From Dromiciops gliroides (taxonomy: Eukaryota > Chordata > Mammalia > Microbiotheria > Microbiotheriidae): a stretch of DNA of 64,000 bases. Positions 1 through 58,660 of this stretch are shown one piece after another. The stretch covers positions 544,766,711-544,830,710 of the forward strand of contig NC_057861.1 of assembly GCF_019393635.1 (NCBI RefSeq). The letters run 5' to 3'. A program made the translations under genes and the position numbers. Every line of letters begins with the position of its first letter. Within the stretch, counting starts at the first letter, position 1. The notes under the pieces are model-generated. The model worked only from the letters and a program-made list of their open reading frames with translations. It did not search any database and had not been told where the DNA came from.

Positions 1-498
1 TAACCTCAAGCCTACTTACGAAACAACCAACCAGCAAAGCTTTCTGTGGTGTGGTTCTTAGTTTTGATGAACCTGCTCCACTGCTCTCCTCCCCCACGTG
101 GGCCTCCCACTGCTCAGATTTCTTCCTGGTTCCCCACTGGGGTGGGACAGTCAAATTCTTCCCCCCAGTCCACTGGTACCCCTGCACTTACCACCCCCAG
201 CCAACCGTTTAACCCAACCGCACGCTCAGTTACAGGAGACACCAGTGCTGCAGCCAATTCAGAGGCTCTGGGGCAAATTCCTCGGGCGGGTGTCTGGTGT
301 GTCACCCTGATTGTGGGGTTAGGCTTTACTCGTGGCCCAGCACGGCCCCCTGAAATCTATCTATAGCTGGAGAAAACTCTCAGCCCATATTTTTGTGTGT
401 TTTTCTGCTCCAAGGTTTCTTTTATTGCTATTTTTGGGGTGATTGTATCAGGTGCTCTGTGCGTTTAATGTTTTTCCTCTGCCATCTTGGCTCCACCC
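1..498 (-). mobile_element. L1 5' end fragment, antisense
   Basis: Read on the minus strand, this begins with gtggagccaagatggcagag (around 496-478), the start motif seen at several L1 5' ends in this window (also near 3460, 28825, 39265, 49255). It continues into GC-richer 5' UTR-like sequence. It is cut by the window edge. Confidence 0.65.
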
Positions 499-1948
499 CT
501 CCTTTGCTATCACTATCCCTGCTTTTTAACTTCGTCTGAAGCATAACAGATTCTACTCCAACCCCTTACCTTTATTCTGTGTGTCTCTCTGCTTCAAGCG
601 TGTTTCTTGTAAAGAACATATTATAGGATTCTGGTTTTTAATCCATTCTGCTATCCAGTTCCATTTTATAGATGAATTCATCACATTCAAATTTACAGTT
701 ATGATTACTATGTATTTCCCTCCATCCTATTTTCCCCATTTCTTTCTCTCACTTTCTTTCTCTCCTTCTTTCCCTTCCCCCTCTCTCCCCCCTCCCCCCT
801 CTCCTTTCACTGTGTCCCTTCTCAAAAGTTTCCTTCTAAGCACCACATCACCTAATCCACCCTTCCTTTCATCAATACTCCCTCTTTTGTCCCCCTCCTC
901 TCTTACTTCCCTGTAGGGGAAGATATCTTCCTATACCCAAATGAGTGTGTATATTCTTAGCTCTTTGAGCCAATTCCAATGAGAGTAAGGTTTAAGCACT
1001 GTTCACCCACCCCGCCTTCCCCTTCACTGTAAAAGCTGTTCCTTTCATGCCTCTTTTATGTGAGACAATGGACCCCCATTCTATCTCTCTTTCCCCTTCC
1101 TCAGTGTAAATTATTCATCCCATCATATTCAATTCACACCAATTTCCTCTATCTTCTACCCAGATTATGATCAAGCTCTCAGTAATTATAAGCATCATCT
1201 TTCCATGCTGGAATATAAACATTTTAACCTTATTGAATCCCTTATGAATTCTCTTTCCTGTTTACCTTTTTATGCTTGTATTTGAAAATTTCAAATTCAA
1301 ATTTTCTATTCAGCTCTAATCTTTTTATCAGGGATGCTTGAAAGTTCTCTATTTCAGTGAATGCCCATTTTCCTCCTAAAAGGTTATTTTCAGTTTTTCT
1401 GGGTAGGTGATTCTTATTTGTAATTCTAGCTCCTTTGCCTTCCAGAATATCATATTCCAAGCCCTCAGATCTTTTAATATAGAGGCTGGTAAATCTTGTG
1501 CTGATTGTGGCTCCACATTATATGAATTGTTTCTGGCTACTTGAAATATTTTCTCCTTGATCTGGGAGCTCTGGAATTTGGCTATAATATTTCTTGGAGC
1601 TGCCATTTGGGGATCTCTTTCAGGAGGTGATCACTAGAATCTTTCCATTTCTATTTTATCCACTGGTTCTAGAATATCAGGGTAGTATTTTGTTTTCGTT
1701 TATAATTTCTTGAAAAATGATGCTGAGTTCTTTTTTTGATCCTGGTTTTCAGTTAGTCCAGTAAGTCTTAAATTATCTCTCTTTTCCTCTATATTCAAGG
1801 CCACTTGTTTTTCCAATAAGATATTTCACGTCTTCTTCTATTTTTTTCATTCTTTTGAGTTTGTTTTATTGTTTCTTGATGTCTAATGGAATCATTAGCT
1901 TCCACTTGCCCAATTCTACTTTGTAAGGAATTATTTTCTTCATTGAGC

Positions 1949-2098
1949 TAATTTTTTTTTTTAATGAGGCAATTGGGGTTAAGTGACTTGCCCAGGGTCA
2001 TACAGCTAGTAAATGTTAAGTGTCTGAGGCCGGATTTGAACTCAGGTACTCCTGACTCCAGGGCCGGTGCTCTATCCACTGAGCCACCTAGCTGCCCC
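1949..2098 (-). mobile_element. tRNA-headed marsupial SINE in L1 ORF1
   Basis: Antisense copy: poly(T) and tgaggcaattggggtt at left, cacctagctgcccc at right. The near-identical cttcattgag / cttcattgac flanks (1938-1948 and 2097-2106) look like a target-site duplication. Confidence 0.9.
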
Positions 2099-2365
2099 TT
2101 CATTGACCTTTTATACTTGCTTTTCCATTTTACCAATTCTGCTTTTTAAAGAGTTCTTTTTTTTCATGAATTTTTATATATCTTTTTCCATGTGTCTGCT
2201 TTTTAAGGAATTCTCTTCAGTAAATTTGTGTGCCTCTTTTACCATTTGGCCTATTCTTTTTTTACAGGATTATTTTCTTGAGTATTTTTTGTTCATTTAC
2301 CAAGCTGGTGACTCTTCTTTCATGATCATGGCATTATTCTCAATTTTCCTCTACTTCTATTTTTT

Positions 2366-2515
2366 AATTTTTTTTTTTTTGTGGTGCAATTGGGATTATG
2401 TGACTTGTCCAGGGTCACACAGCTAGTACGTGTTAAGTGTCTGAGGCCGGATTTGAACTCAGGTACTCCTGAATCCAGGGCCAGTGCTCTATCCACTGCG
2501 CCACCTAGCTGCCCC
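2366..2515 (-). mobile_element. tRNA-headed marsupial SINE
   Basis: Antisense copy with poly(T) at left and ctagctgcccc at right. It is flanked by tattttttaattttt on both sides, a target duplication inside the same antisense L1 ORF1. Confidence 0.9.
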
Positions 2516-3492
2516 TATTTTTTAATTTTTAAAACCCTTTTTGAGCTCTTCTAAAAATTCTGTTTCAGCCTGAGACAAAATAACATTTTTTGAGGCATTG
2601 CATGTAGCAGTTTTGACTTTTTTTCTTCTTCTGAGTTTGTATCTTGATCTTCCCCATGACCATAATTACTTTCTATGGTCAGGTTCTTTTTTAGTTGTTT
2701 GTTCATTTTTCAAGTCTATTTATTGACTTTTAACTTGATGCTAAAGTTAGGCTCTCCTACTAAATTGAAGAGGGCACTGTCTCAAACTTCAGTTTTTGTG
2801 CAGCTGTTTTCAGAGCAAGTTCTGGGGGTCTGTTAGTTTTCAGTTCTTTCAAGTGGTATGATCTAAGATAAGATGTTTTTGTGACTATCCTGGCCTGTGT
2901 TCTAGTCTGTGAATGACCTCAAACATTCTTTTCTATCCCAGAACTCTAACTAGGTCTCTATTTCTATTCCCCTGCAGTCACAAGCTCTTGTGTGCTATTG
3001 CTTTTCTTCACCTTGGGACTGCAATGCAGGAATGAGACCCAGATCTGCATATGGGCAATGCATCAGAATCTTGTATCCAATACCAACAAAGGGACCATTT
3101 TAATCTCCTTCTGACCAATTGTCTGACCTCTTACCTTCTGTGGATTCAGAGATAAAGACTCTGTTGCCTCCACCTCTGATTCAGTTACTCCCAAGGCCTG
3201 CTGCTGGTTTGGTGGACATGGCCTACGCTGATTTGGCTTACACTGGTGTAGCCTGTGCTGAACTGATTTTCACTCTCATACAAGTGCAACATAGCTTTCA
3301 TGCCAACATTCTAAGTTGTCATAAGCTGGAAAATTGTTTCATGTAGTCCTTTTGTGGGTTCTCCTACTCCAGAATGTTTTGAGGTATTATTCAAAGTTGG
3401 TTAAAGTAGAATTTGAGAGAGCTCAGGTGAGTTGCTGCCTCCTCTTGCCATCTTGGCTCTGCTTCCCCCCCACTCCAAAGCTAACCAGGCCA

Positions 3493-3558
3493 CACCAGAT
3501 CTAACAACTACCAGTCTACCAGTCTACCACACAAGATCTAACAACTACCAGTCTAAAG
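3493..3558 (+). repeat. Short tandem duplication in L1 ORF1
   Basis: The phrase agatctaacaactaccagtct occurs twice within about 60 bp, with ctaccag itself repeated between, a small slippage duplication in the L1 ORF1 fragment. Confidence 0.7.
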
Positions 3559-4437
3559 CACAAGAGGGCTTGGAATATGGTATTCCAGAGGGCAAAGGAG
3601 GCAGGATTACACTGAAGACCAACCTGAACAACCTAAACGACAAAACTGAGCATAATCCTTCAGGGGATAAAAAGTGCATTTAATTAAATAAAGTACTTTT
3701 ATGCAATCTTGATGGAAAGACTAGCAATAAATCAAAAATTGACTTTCAAATACAAGACTTGAGAGAAACATAAAAAAGTATGCATGAAAGAGAAATCAAA
3801 CAGGGCTCAAAGTTCTATTTACATTCTTCTATCAGAAGATGGTATATGTAACTCCTAAGAACTTGATTATTAATGTAGTCAAAAGGTATTAGCATAGTTA
3901 AAGGGCAAGAATATGAACTGATTATATTGGGATGATCTAAAAAGAAAATAGAGGGGTAAAAAGGGGAGAAACACCAGAAGAAGGAGAAATGGAAAGGAAT
4001 AAGGGTGGGGAAAATATCTCGAAAAAGAAGTGGGAAAAGAAGAGTTTTTACAATGGAGGGTATATGAGGAATAGGATTTAAAGGCAATGCTGGAACCCCA
4101 CTGTCATCTGCACTTTTTCAAAGAGGGAAAAATATACATACATACTCAGTTGGGTAAAGAAATCTATTTTATCCAACAGGGAGGTAGGAAGAAAAGTGAA
4201 TAAAAGAAGGGGGTAGTGATAAGAGGTGGAGCCAATTAAAGGAGACAGTGATGAGAAGCAAAACAGAGTTTTGAGGAAGGGAAAAGAGAAACAGAAAAAA
4301 GAGGGTAGACGGAAATACAGAATCTCATAACCAGATATAAATGGGCTGAAATCACCCATAAAAGAGGACAGCAGACTGGACTAGAAACCAAACTCCAACA
4401 ATATATTGTTACAAGAAATACACCTGAAACAAAAAGA

Positions 4438-4575
4438 CAAGGGCAACAAGGTGGGGCAGTAGATAGAGCCAAGACCTGGAATAAGGAGGATTTGAGTTCA
4501 AATCTGGCCTCAGACACTTGACACTCTAGCTGTGTGACCCTGGGCAAGTCACTTAACCCCAGTCACCTCACAAAA
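4438..4575 (+). mobile_element. tRNA-headed marsupial SINE
   Basis: A sense, somewhat diverged copy (ggcaacaaggtggggcagtag head, gtgaccctgggcaagtcact body), inserted in L1 ORF2. Confidence 0.8.
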
Positions 4576-4757
4576 GAAAAGAAATAAACAAAAAGACACA
4601 TGAAGCTAAAACAAGCAGCTAGGGCAGAATCTATTATGCTTCTACTGAAATAAAAAGGTAGAGGTAGAAAGCATGGTTTAAAACAAAGCAAAGTCAACAA
4701 GAGACCTAATTACAATAGATATTTAGGGAAATTACATTTTGCTAAAAGGTGCCATGG

Positions 4758-4903
4758 AAGGACAGCTAGGTGGCACAGTGGACAGAGCACCTGCCCTGGA
4801 GTCATGAGGACCTGAGTTCAAATCTGACCTCAGACACTTGACACATACTAGCTGTGTGACCCTGGGCAAGTCACTTAACCCTAATTGCCTCACCCAACAA
4901 AGG
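4758..4903 (+). mobile_element. tRNA-headed marsupial SINE
   Basis: A sense copy flanked by aaggtgccatggaa on both sides (4746-4759 and 4900-4913), a clear target-site duplication. Confidence 0.9.
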
Positions 4904-5334
4904 TGCCATGGAAAAGGAAGTAATAACAATACTAATTATACATGTATGAAATGGCATCAGATCCAAATTCTTAAAGGAAAAGCTAAATGACTTATAGGAG
5001 AAAATAGTAAAACTTTACTAGTGGGGAAAACCTCAACTTTCCCCCTTTCAGAACTAGAAAAATCTGACCATAAAATAAATAAGGAAAGAAATTAAGGAAA
5101 TTAATGGAATTTTAGTAAAGTTAGATATGATAGCCCTTTGGGAAAAAATTGTGTTGGAATAGAACGGAATGTGCCTATGGTACATGATACCTTCACAAAA
5201 ACTGACCATGTATTAGTACATAAAAATTTCATAAATTAATACAGAGAAAAAATACTAAATGTACCCTTTCCTCCAAGATGCAATAAAAATTACATTCATA
5301 TAAAAAGCCAGGAAACAAATTAAAACATAATTGG

Positions 5335-5572
5335 AAAGTGCTGGGTTTAGAATCAGGAAGACTCATCTTCATGAGTTCAAATCTGACCTCAGACATTTAC
5401 TAGCTGGGTAACACTGGGCAAGTAACTTAACCCTGTTAGCCTCAGTTTCTCATTTCTAAAATGAGCTGAAGAAGGAAATGGCAAAACATGCCAGTATCTT
5501 TGCCAAGAAAACCCCAGATGGGGTCAGAGTCAGATAGAACTACAATGACTGAACAACAACAACAATTAAATG
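5335..5572 (+). mobile_element. Long-form marsupial SINE with (CAA)n tail
   Basis: A tRNA-like head (tagaatcaggaagactcatc, gagttcaaatctgacctcag) is followed by the longer body cagtttctcatttctaaaat, cagtatctttgccaagaaaa and the end actgaacaacaacaaca. The same long form occurs at 17545 and 52763. Confidence 0.8.
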
Positions 5573-5574
5573 AT

Positions 5575-6060
5575 TAATATTTCCAGAGGGAAGGCACTGG
5601 AATTAAGAGGATTGGGGAAAACTTCCATTAGAAGGTAGGATTTTAGTGGGGACTTAAAGGAAGCCAGGGAGGTTAGTAGTCAGAACATTAGAAAGAAATA
5701 ACTACAATAATATAAATAAAAAGAATGACAAAAACAAAACTGAGCGCTTTATAATTATACGAACCAAGTTTGGTTGTAAAGAAGAGGAGAGAAAATGTTC
5801 CTTTTCTCTTCTTTACAGAGGCCAGAAACAATAGATGCATAACACTACATATGCTTTGGGTTGGTATCTTGGTTTATTTTGCTGAACTGCTTTTTTCCTC
5901 CTCTCTTTCTTAATCTTTGTAACTGGGAATGATTATTTGAAAAGAAATTGGGGAGGAAGAGAGCGTTGGAAATTAAAGTGATATAAAAATTTTAAATATC
6001 AGTAAACATTTAAAAATAAATAAATATATTATATATATACATATATATGGAAACTAAATA
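5575..6060 (+). mobile_element. A-rich LINE-derived insertion in L1
   Basis: This stretch does not follow the L1 ORF2 order on either side. It holds a tract ending in an L1-like 3' tail (ggggaggaagagag, then gatataaaaatttt and A-rich sequence) and a short (TA)n run at about 6020-6050. Family not identified. Confidence 0.4.
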
Positions 6061-6753
6061 ATTTAATCTCAAAGAATGAGTGGGTCAGAAGGCAAATCAT
6101 AGAAACAATCTCTAATTTCATTAAAGATAATGATGACAGTAAGATGACATAAAAACTTGTGGAATGCAGCCAAAGTTGTACTTTGGGGAAAATTTATAGC
6201 TCTAAATGCTTAGATCAATTAAAAAGAGAAAGAGCAAGGCAATGAATTGGGTATGCAACTAAAAAATAATTTTTAAAAGAACAAATTAAAAATCTCCAAT
6301 TAAACACCAAAGTAGAAATCCTGAAAATCAAGGAGAGATTAGTGAAATTGAAAATAAAACAATACATTGATCTAATGAATCAGGAGTTGGTTTTATAAAA
6401 AAACAAAAATATTGATAAATCAACAGTTAATTTGATTTTTATAATAAAAAAGAAGAAAATCCAATTACCAGTATCAAAAAAGGATGAATGCACCAACAAT
6501 TAATATGGAATTAAATCAAGTATTAAGTGATATTTTTGCACAATTACAAGGCAATAAAACAGACATTCAAAGTAAAATGAGAATCTATAAAAGTGTAAAT
6601 TATCCAGGTTAACAGAATAGGAAATAGAGTAAATAACCCTATGTTAAAAAAATTAATTAAATGAGCCATAAATGAGCTCTCTAGGAAAAATCTCCAGGAC
6701 TAGATGAATTTTACAAGTGAATTCTATCAAACGCTTAAGAAATAATTAATCCC

Positions 6754-6905
6754 GGGGCAGCTAGGTGGCACAGTGGATAGAGCACCGGCCCTGGAGTCAG
6801 GAGTACCTGAGTTCAAATCCGGCCTCAGACACTTAACACTTACTAGTTGTGTGACCCTAGGCAAGTCACTTAACCCCAATTGCCTCACTAAAAAAAAAAA
6901 TAAAT
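6754..6905 (+). mobile_element. tRNA-headed marsupial SINE, near consensus
   Basis: A sense copy with the head ggggcagctaggtggcacag, a clean body and poly(A), inserted in L1 ORF2. Confidence 0.92.
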
Positions 6906-8639
6906 AAAATAATAATAATAAATCCCAATAACATATAGTCTATCTGAAAAAAATAGGTAAAGGAATCCTACTAAATTCGTTCTATGATACAATATGGTTT
7001 TGATAGCTAAACCAAGGAAAGCAAAAACAGAGAAAGAAAAGTATAGGCCAATTTCCCTAATGAATACTGAAGCAAAAATTTTAAATTAAATACTAGCAAG
7101 GAGTCTACAACAATATATCACCAAAATCATATATTATGACTAATTGGGAATTATACCAGGAATGCAGGGTTTGTTCAATAGTGGGAAAACTATAAGCATA
7201 ATTGACCATAGCAATAAGAAAACCAACAAAAATCATGATTTCATTAAGAGAAGCAGAAAAAGCTTTTGACAAAATATAATACTCATTTCAATTAAAAACA
7301 CTAGAAAGGATAGGAATAAGTAGTGCACCCTACCAAAAAAATGGAAAGCAGTCTGGCTGAAACTAGGCATAGAACAATATCTCACACCATATACCAAGAT
7401 AAGGTCAATATAAGTGCATGATTTAAACATAAAGAGTGATATCATAAGCAAATCAGAGAAGCTTAGAAAATTTTCCTTTCAGATTTATAGATAAGAAAGA
7501 GTTCATGACCAAACAAGAAATAATAAACATTATAGGATGTAAAACAGATAATTCTGGTGACATGAATTAAAATGGTTCTGCACAAACAAAACCAATGCAG
7601 CTAAAATTAGGAGGAAAGCAGGAAATAGGGGAAAATATTTTCCAGCAATTTTCTCTGATAAAGGTCTCATTTCTCAAATATATAGGGAACAGGGTAAAAT
7701 ATATAAAAATAGTGGCCACTCTCCAATTGATAAATGATCAAAGGATAGGAACAGGCAGATTTCAGAAGAAGAAATCAAAGCTATAAACAGTCATGAAAAA
7801 AAATGCTCTAAAACTATAATAATTAGAGAAATCTAAATTAAAACTACTCTGAGGTGCTATCTCATACCTATCAGATTAGCTAAGATGACAGAAAAAAAAT
7901 GACAAATGCTGGAAGGGATGTGGAAACAACAGGCACAATAATGCACTATTTGTGGAGTTATGAACTGGTGCAACCATTCTGGAGAATGGTGTGGAACTGT
8001 TCCAAAAGGACTTATCCTTTGACCCCTTAATACTACTACTAGGTCTGTATACTACAAAGTTCAAAGGACCTATGTGTACAAAAGTATTTATGACTGGCTT
8101 TTTTTTTGTGGTGGTGAAAAATTAGAAATTAAAGGGATACCCATCAGTTGGGGAATAGCTGAACTAGGTGTGGTATATGATTGTGATGGAATACTGTTGT
8201 ACCATGAGAAATGACAAACAGTAGTTTCAGAAAAATCTAGGAAAACTTATATAAACTGAAGCAAAGTGAAGTGACCAGAGGTAGGAAAACACTGCATACA
8301 GTAAATGCAATATTATATAATGATCAACTGTGAATGTCTTAGCTATTCTCAGGAATACAATGATCCAAGACAATTCCAAAAGACCCCCTTTAGAGAAAGA
8401 AGTGACAAATTCTGAGTGCAAATCGAAGCATATTGTTTTCCCTTTTATTATTTTTCTTACTTTTTTCATAACATAGCTAATACAGAAATATGCTTTGCAA
8501 TACTTAACACAAATAAGGATATTGTATTGTTGGCCTTCTCAATTGGTGGGGGAGAGAATTTGGAACCCCAAGTTTCTTAAATGAGTGTCAAAAATAATTA
8601 AAAATAAAATATTTTAAAATCATGAATAAATGAGGAATA

Positions 8640-9189
8640 TTGAAGAATTTTAATTCTGTAGGAAACAAAAGGTGTTATCTCTTCAATATCAAAGATTAAT
8701 AACCAGTTGACAAAACCTCCCTTTTAAAGAAGGAAATCAAACAACTACCTAGAAAAATAAGGAAGAAAAGAATTGTTGTACTTTCTATGAGTACCAAAGA
8801 TGAAACAAGCTAATGAAGAGGTGGGACAAATGAAATAGACTGTATAATTCTTAAACTATATTCCTATCAGAAGGGCAAAGGGAAAGGAAGTTAGCTAGAA
8901 AATGGCCCTAGCTATTCAAAAGTTACGCCAACAGAGCAGAACCTCTGCCAGATTCTGCCCTGTTGGAAAGGCTTTGAGTATGGCCTAACAATAGAACAAG
9001 TCAGCTTTCTAAGGACTGGTCTTTCTAAGTACAGAGTACAACAGTAATCTGGCCACTTTGCTGGTAAATTCTTTGACCATGGAAATGCATCAAAGTAAAC
9101 TATCAGAGGACTTTCAGTCCCATGTGATTGCCTTTGACTTCTATAGTGATGTCAGTTGAGTGGCAGAAAAAGAGACAGAATGTGCTAAA

Positions 9190-9253
<64 letters not shown>

Positions 9254-9300
9254 GTGTATACATATTATACTGTTTTTAGACAATCTATAAACTTTAAATT
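8640..9300. other. Intronic/flanking sequence without recognised gene
   Basis: No ABCA exon or known repeat was recognised apart from a (TA)n(TG)n tract at 9189-9263. It was searched for the next ABCA exon and nothing convincing was found. Confidence 0.5.
9189..9263. repeat. (TA)n(TG)n microsatellite
   Basis: A run of TA dinucleotides passes directly into TG dinucleotides and ends in imperfect tgtatg units. Confidence 0.95.
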
Positions 9301-10890
9301 GTGAAAAGACCTGAACTGAATAGAGCATTTGACTTTCAAATACAAGACCCTAGAGAAGCATAAAAAGGTAAACAGGAAAAAGAAATCATCAAGGATGTTA
9401 AAAAGTTACACTGTTTACATTCCTACATGGAATATGATACATCTAAGTCTTAAGAACTTTCTCAGTATTATGGCAGATGATAGGAATAAATTTTAACAGA
9501 GGGCACAGGTGATAATTGTTTATGAAGGGATGATATCTGTAAAGCATTTATTTTTGTTTATCTTTTTGGAGGGGTGGTCAGGGTTGGGTGGTATGCATGG
9601 AGTCATGGAGTTGGTGAGTGTCTTGTGTCTGAGGCCAGATTTGGGCACAGGTCTTCCTGGGTCCAGGGTGGATTATTTGTCCACTGTGTCTCCTATCTAA
9701 CCCATGATGACATCTTTAGGGTAAAATTGAGGGAGGAGAGGATTGCACTGGGGGAGGAGGAAGGGGAGAGGTAGAGTGGGGTGAAATCTCACATGAAAAA
9801 AAACAGGAAAGGGCTTATGTAATTGGGGGAGATATTGGGAAGAGTAGGGCAGTGAATGAGCTTTACACTTATCAGAATTAGCTCAAAGACCTTACTCTCA
9901 TCAGAGTTGGCTCAAGGAGGGAATAACATACACACTCAACTGGGGGGAGTAATCTCTCTAACCAGGCAGGAAAATAGGAGGTAAGGGTGAAAGAAAGGAG
10001 GACAGTGGGGGAGGGGCAGTCAGAAGCAAAACACTTTTGAGGAAGAAGAGGGTGAAATAAGATAGAAAATAGAGTAAATATCATGGGGAGGGAATAGGAG
10101 GGAGGGAAACAGTTAACAATAGTAACTGAAAAATTTTTTGAAACAGGCAAGAGTAATGTAAGATGATGATGACTGATGGATTGATGAGCACAACTGATTG
10201 ATGAGGAGGACTGACTGATGAAGATGAGGACTGATCGAAGATGATAACGAGGATTGATGATGATTGATGATGATGATGACAAAATGTATGGTACTTACTT
10301 TGCTGGGCTATTGTGAAGAAAATTCTTTGTCAGGTATAAGGTACTATATAAATGTTATCTTTTACTGTTGTTGCAATAATCAACCTCATGAGTTCATTGT
10401 AAGGAAATCTCTCTTTAAAGTACTATATAAATGTAGTTTACTGTTAAAAACAATGAACAGGATGCTATCAGAAAAACCTGGAAAGACCTACATGAACTGA
10501 TGCAAAGTGAAATGTACTGTATACAAAATTACAGCAATATTATAAGATGATCTGCTGTGAATGACTTGGTTATTTTCAGCAATGCAATAATCCAAGATAA
10601 CTCTGAAGTTCTTATGAAAAATGCAATCCATCTACAGAGAGAACTGATGGTATCTGAATACAGACTGAAGCATAGTTTTTTGTTAGTTCCTTTATCTGAA
10701 GTTTTGTTTTTGTCTATTTTTCTTTCACAACCTGGCTAATGTGCAAACGTTTTGCATGACTGGTCATGTATAGCTTATATTGAATTGCTTGAGTTCTTGG
10801 GGGTGGGGGGAAAGGAAGAGAATTTAGAACACATGGTTTTAAAAAAACATGTCAAAATTTGTATTTTATATGTAATTTGGGAAAATAAAA
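9300..10890 (+). mobile_element. L1, sense, internally deleted, with SINE fragment and GATGA repeat
   Basis: It begins at the ORF1 tail (catttgactttcaaatacaa near 9327, as at 3736) and runs through ORF1/ORF2 spacer-like purine-rich sequence. It jumps over ORF2 and ends with an L1 3' end (gcaatgcaataatccaagat near 10579, ggaaaggaagagaatttaga near 10809). A worn antisense SINE lies at about 9600-9700 and a GATGA-type repeat at 10159-10281. Confidence 0.65.
10159..10281. repeat. Irregular GATGA/CTGATGA minisatellite
   Basis: About 120 bp made of gatgat, gatgag, actgatg and attgatgatg units in irregular order, lying inside the rearranged L1. The minus strand of it gives a serine/histidine-rich open frame that is a low-complexity artefact. 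Confidence 0.85.
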
Positions 10891-11957
10891 TTCTAAATAT
10901 TGAAGAAAAACCCTTAAATTGATTGTAGGAACTAAATCATAAATTTTCACAAAAAGAAGGAAGCTACAACTAAATGGAAGGATGACTCTCAGGTACTCCT
11001 TGATAAGGAAAAGGTGGCATGGTTCTATCATATGTCCTAAGTCAACAATAAACATTATTTCAAAGGATTTTTGGTTCTCTCATATTAGAAGAATAATGAT
11101 AATTTTAATGGACTATCATAAGAATAATCATAGTTTATAGACTATAATTTGTTATAATAGATAAAGAGGTTGAGTTTCTGAGCTTGATAAGGTCCTCCAA
11201 ATTAAATCAATCCTACATTCTGATACTAGGTGATTTAAACACAAAATTGGTATAATCTGGAACTTTTTGCCTTTCAAGACTGGTGTCTTCCTTTACTAAC
11301 TCATTTATATCTTTTTTTTTAACCACATTCTCCACCAACTGGTTTCTTGCTTCTCATTTCTTTCTTCTCACCTAAGAATTTCTATAACAGTCCATTCCAC
11401 AAAGGTACAGAGCCTCAAGATCACTATCAGATACACACTGTCTCTGAAGTCTTAGTGCAGTTTTAAGCTTTATTAAATACCATGCATATGTATGTGTGTG
11501 CATGTGTGTATGCCCAGCAGAGTTTTTACTGCTGACTACCTTTTGAATATTGCTTCCCAATATTTTATTGATCCTCTCTTCTGATATTCTTCCTGTTTTG
11601 CACTTTCTACTTTCTATGGTACAACTTTTCCTGTACTATATTTGTAGGCAGTTTTGGTCCCTCTCTTTTCCTGATCAGTTTGGAGTTTAGGAACAGATTC
11701 ATAGTCTCTAGTCAAATATGCAGAAATACCAGCTCTTGTCAAGTATACTACATCACTAGCCAAGAACTCATGGTTATTAATATGAGTATATAATATTGAT
11801 TATCAATATAAATACAAGGCTTTAAATTTTGGTCTTAACTTAACTCTGAGCTCACACTTCACTGTACCGCATAGTCTTTCATATTCAGGATTCAAAAGCA
11901 AAAACAAAACAGTCCTTGTGCTTTAAGAGCTTAGGTCATATTAGAAGAAATGATTAC
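10891..11957. other. Intron-like sequence left of exon 8
   Basis: AT-rich unique-looking sequence with no recognised gene. The donor of exon 8 opens into this interval, so it is intron in the ABCA gene. The next coding exon was looked for and not found here. Confidence 0.5.
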
Positions 11958-58118
<46,161 letters not shown>

Positions 58119-58199
58119 CTGAAAAGAGAAGTTTATCATTAGTCATGGAACAAATGGAAGAGATTTAGAAATCCAATATTTAAGAAAACTTTAACTACA

Positions 58200-58660
58200 T
58201 GTTATTTGTTGTTGTTTGTCCTTCATTCTTGATGAGAACCATGACATCAGGAGTGATATCATAACTTGCAGTAAACTAGATTTTAGTGAGGGAGGGCTGT
58301 GCAGTCACTAGCCTCACTCTCTCCTCCATAGCCATATAGTCCAGTGGCAAGATTATAGATAGATAGATAGATAGAGTGATAGATAGAGATAGAAATGATA
58401 GAGATAGAGATATATATACATATACACACACATACAAACACACATATATATGTGTGTGTGTCTGTATATATATCATCAGTGGCAAGATATAGATATAGAG
58501 ATATATATCAGGTGATGGCCCCAGATGTTTTAAGGCAATTGGAGTTAAGTGACTTGCCCAGGGTCACACAACCAGTAAGTATCTGAGGTCATATTTGAAT
58601 TAAGGTCCTCCCAACTTCACGGCCAATGCTCTATCTACTGCACCACCTAGCTTCCCCAAC
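58200..58660 (-). mobile_element. Full-length composite SINE with internal microsatellite
   Basis: On the minus strand: tRNA-like head (gggaagctaggtggtgcagt at 58659), core, then the 3' part shared with 22850-23460, ending gaaggacaaacaacaacaaa at about 58205. A TAGA/TA/CA microsatellite (58353-58512) sits in the middle, and cagtggcaagat occurs on both sides of part of it (58333 and 58479). Confidence 0.8.
58353..58512. repeat. (GATA)n/(TA)n/(CA)n microsatellite
   Basis: gatagatagatag units pass into tatata, cacaca, tgtgtg and agatatagat units. Confidence 0.93.

Larger units (their letters stand above)
499..3466 (-). mobile_element. L1 element, antisense: ORF2 5' part, ORF1, 5' UTR
   Basis: On the minus strand the order from the right is 5' end (gagccaagatggcaagaggag near 3460), 5' UTR, ORF1 (about 2600-1245), then the ORF1/ORF2 spacer and the first part of ORF2 down to about 500. 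ORF1 is recognised by its C-terminal segments ARNNSYNVEPQSAQDLPAS and LKDLRAWNMIFWKAKELEL, matching the L1 ORF1p C-terminal domain (RREWGPIF, ISYPAKLSF region in human L1). The 3' end is missing. Frames are broken and two SINEs split it. Confidence 0.8.
3467..8630 (+). mobile_element. L1 element, sense: ORF1 tail, ORF2, 3' UTR (decayed)
   Basis: It starts inside ORF1 (GLEYGIPEGKGGRI at about 3568, the same segment as EYDILEGKGARI in the antisense L1 to the left). It runs through the spacer, endonuclease part (cagaatctattatgcttc near 4628), RT part (taggccaatttccctaatgaat near 7046) and the 3' end near 8625 (ggggagagaatttggaac, then A-rich). It has many stops. It is interrupted by four SINEs and, at about 5575-6055, by another A-rich element. 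Together with the antisense L1 it makes a head-to-head pair. Confidence 0.8.

Noticed and set aside
581..916. 111-codon Ser/Pro-rich plus-strand frame
   Set aside because: A T/C-rich stretch of the antisense L1 spacer.
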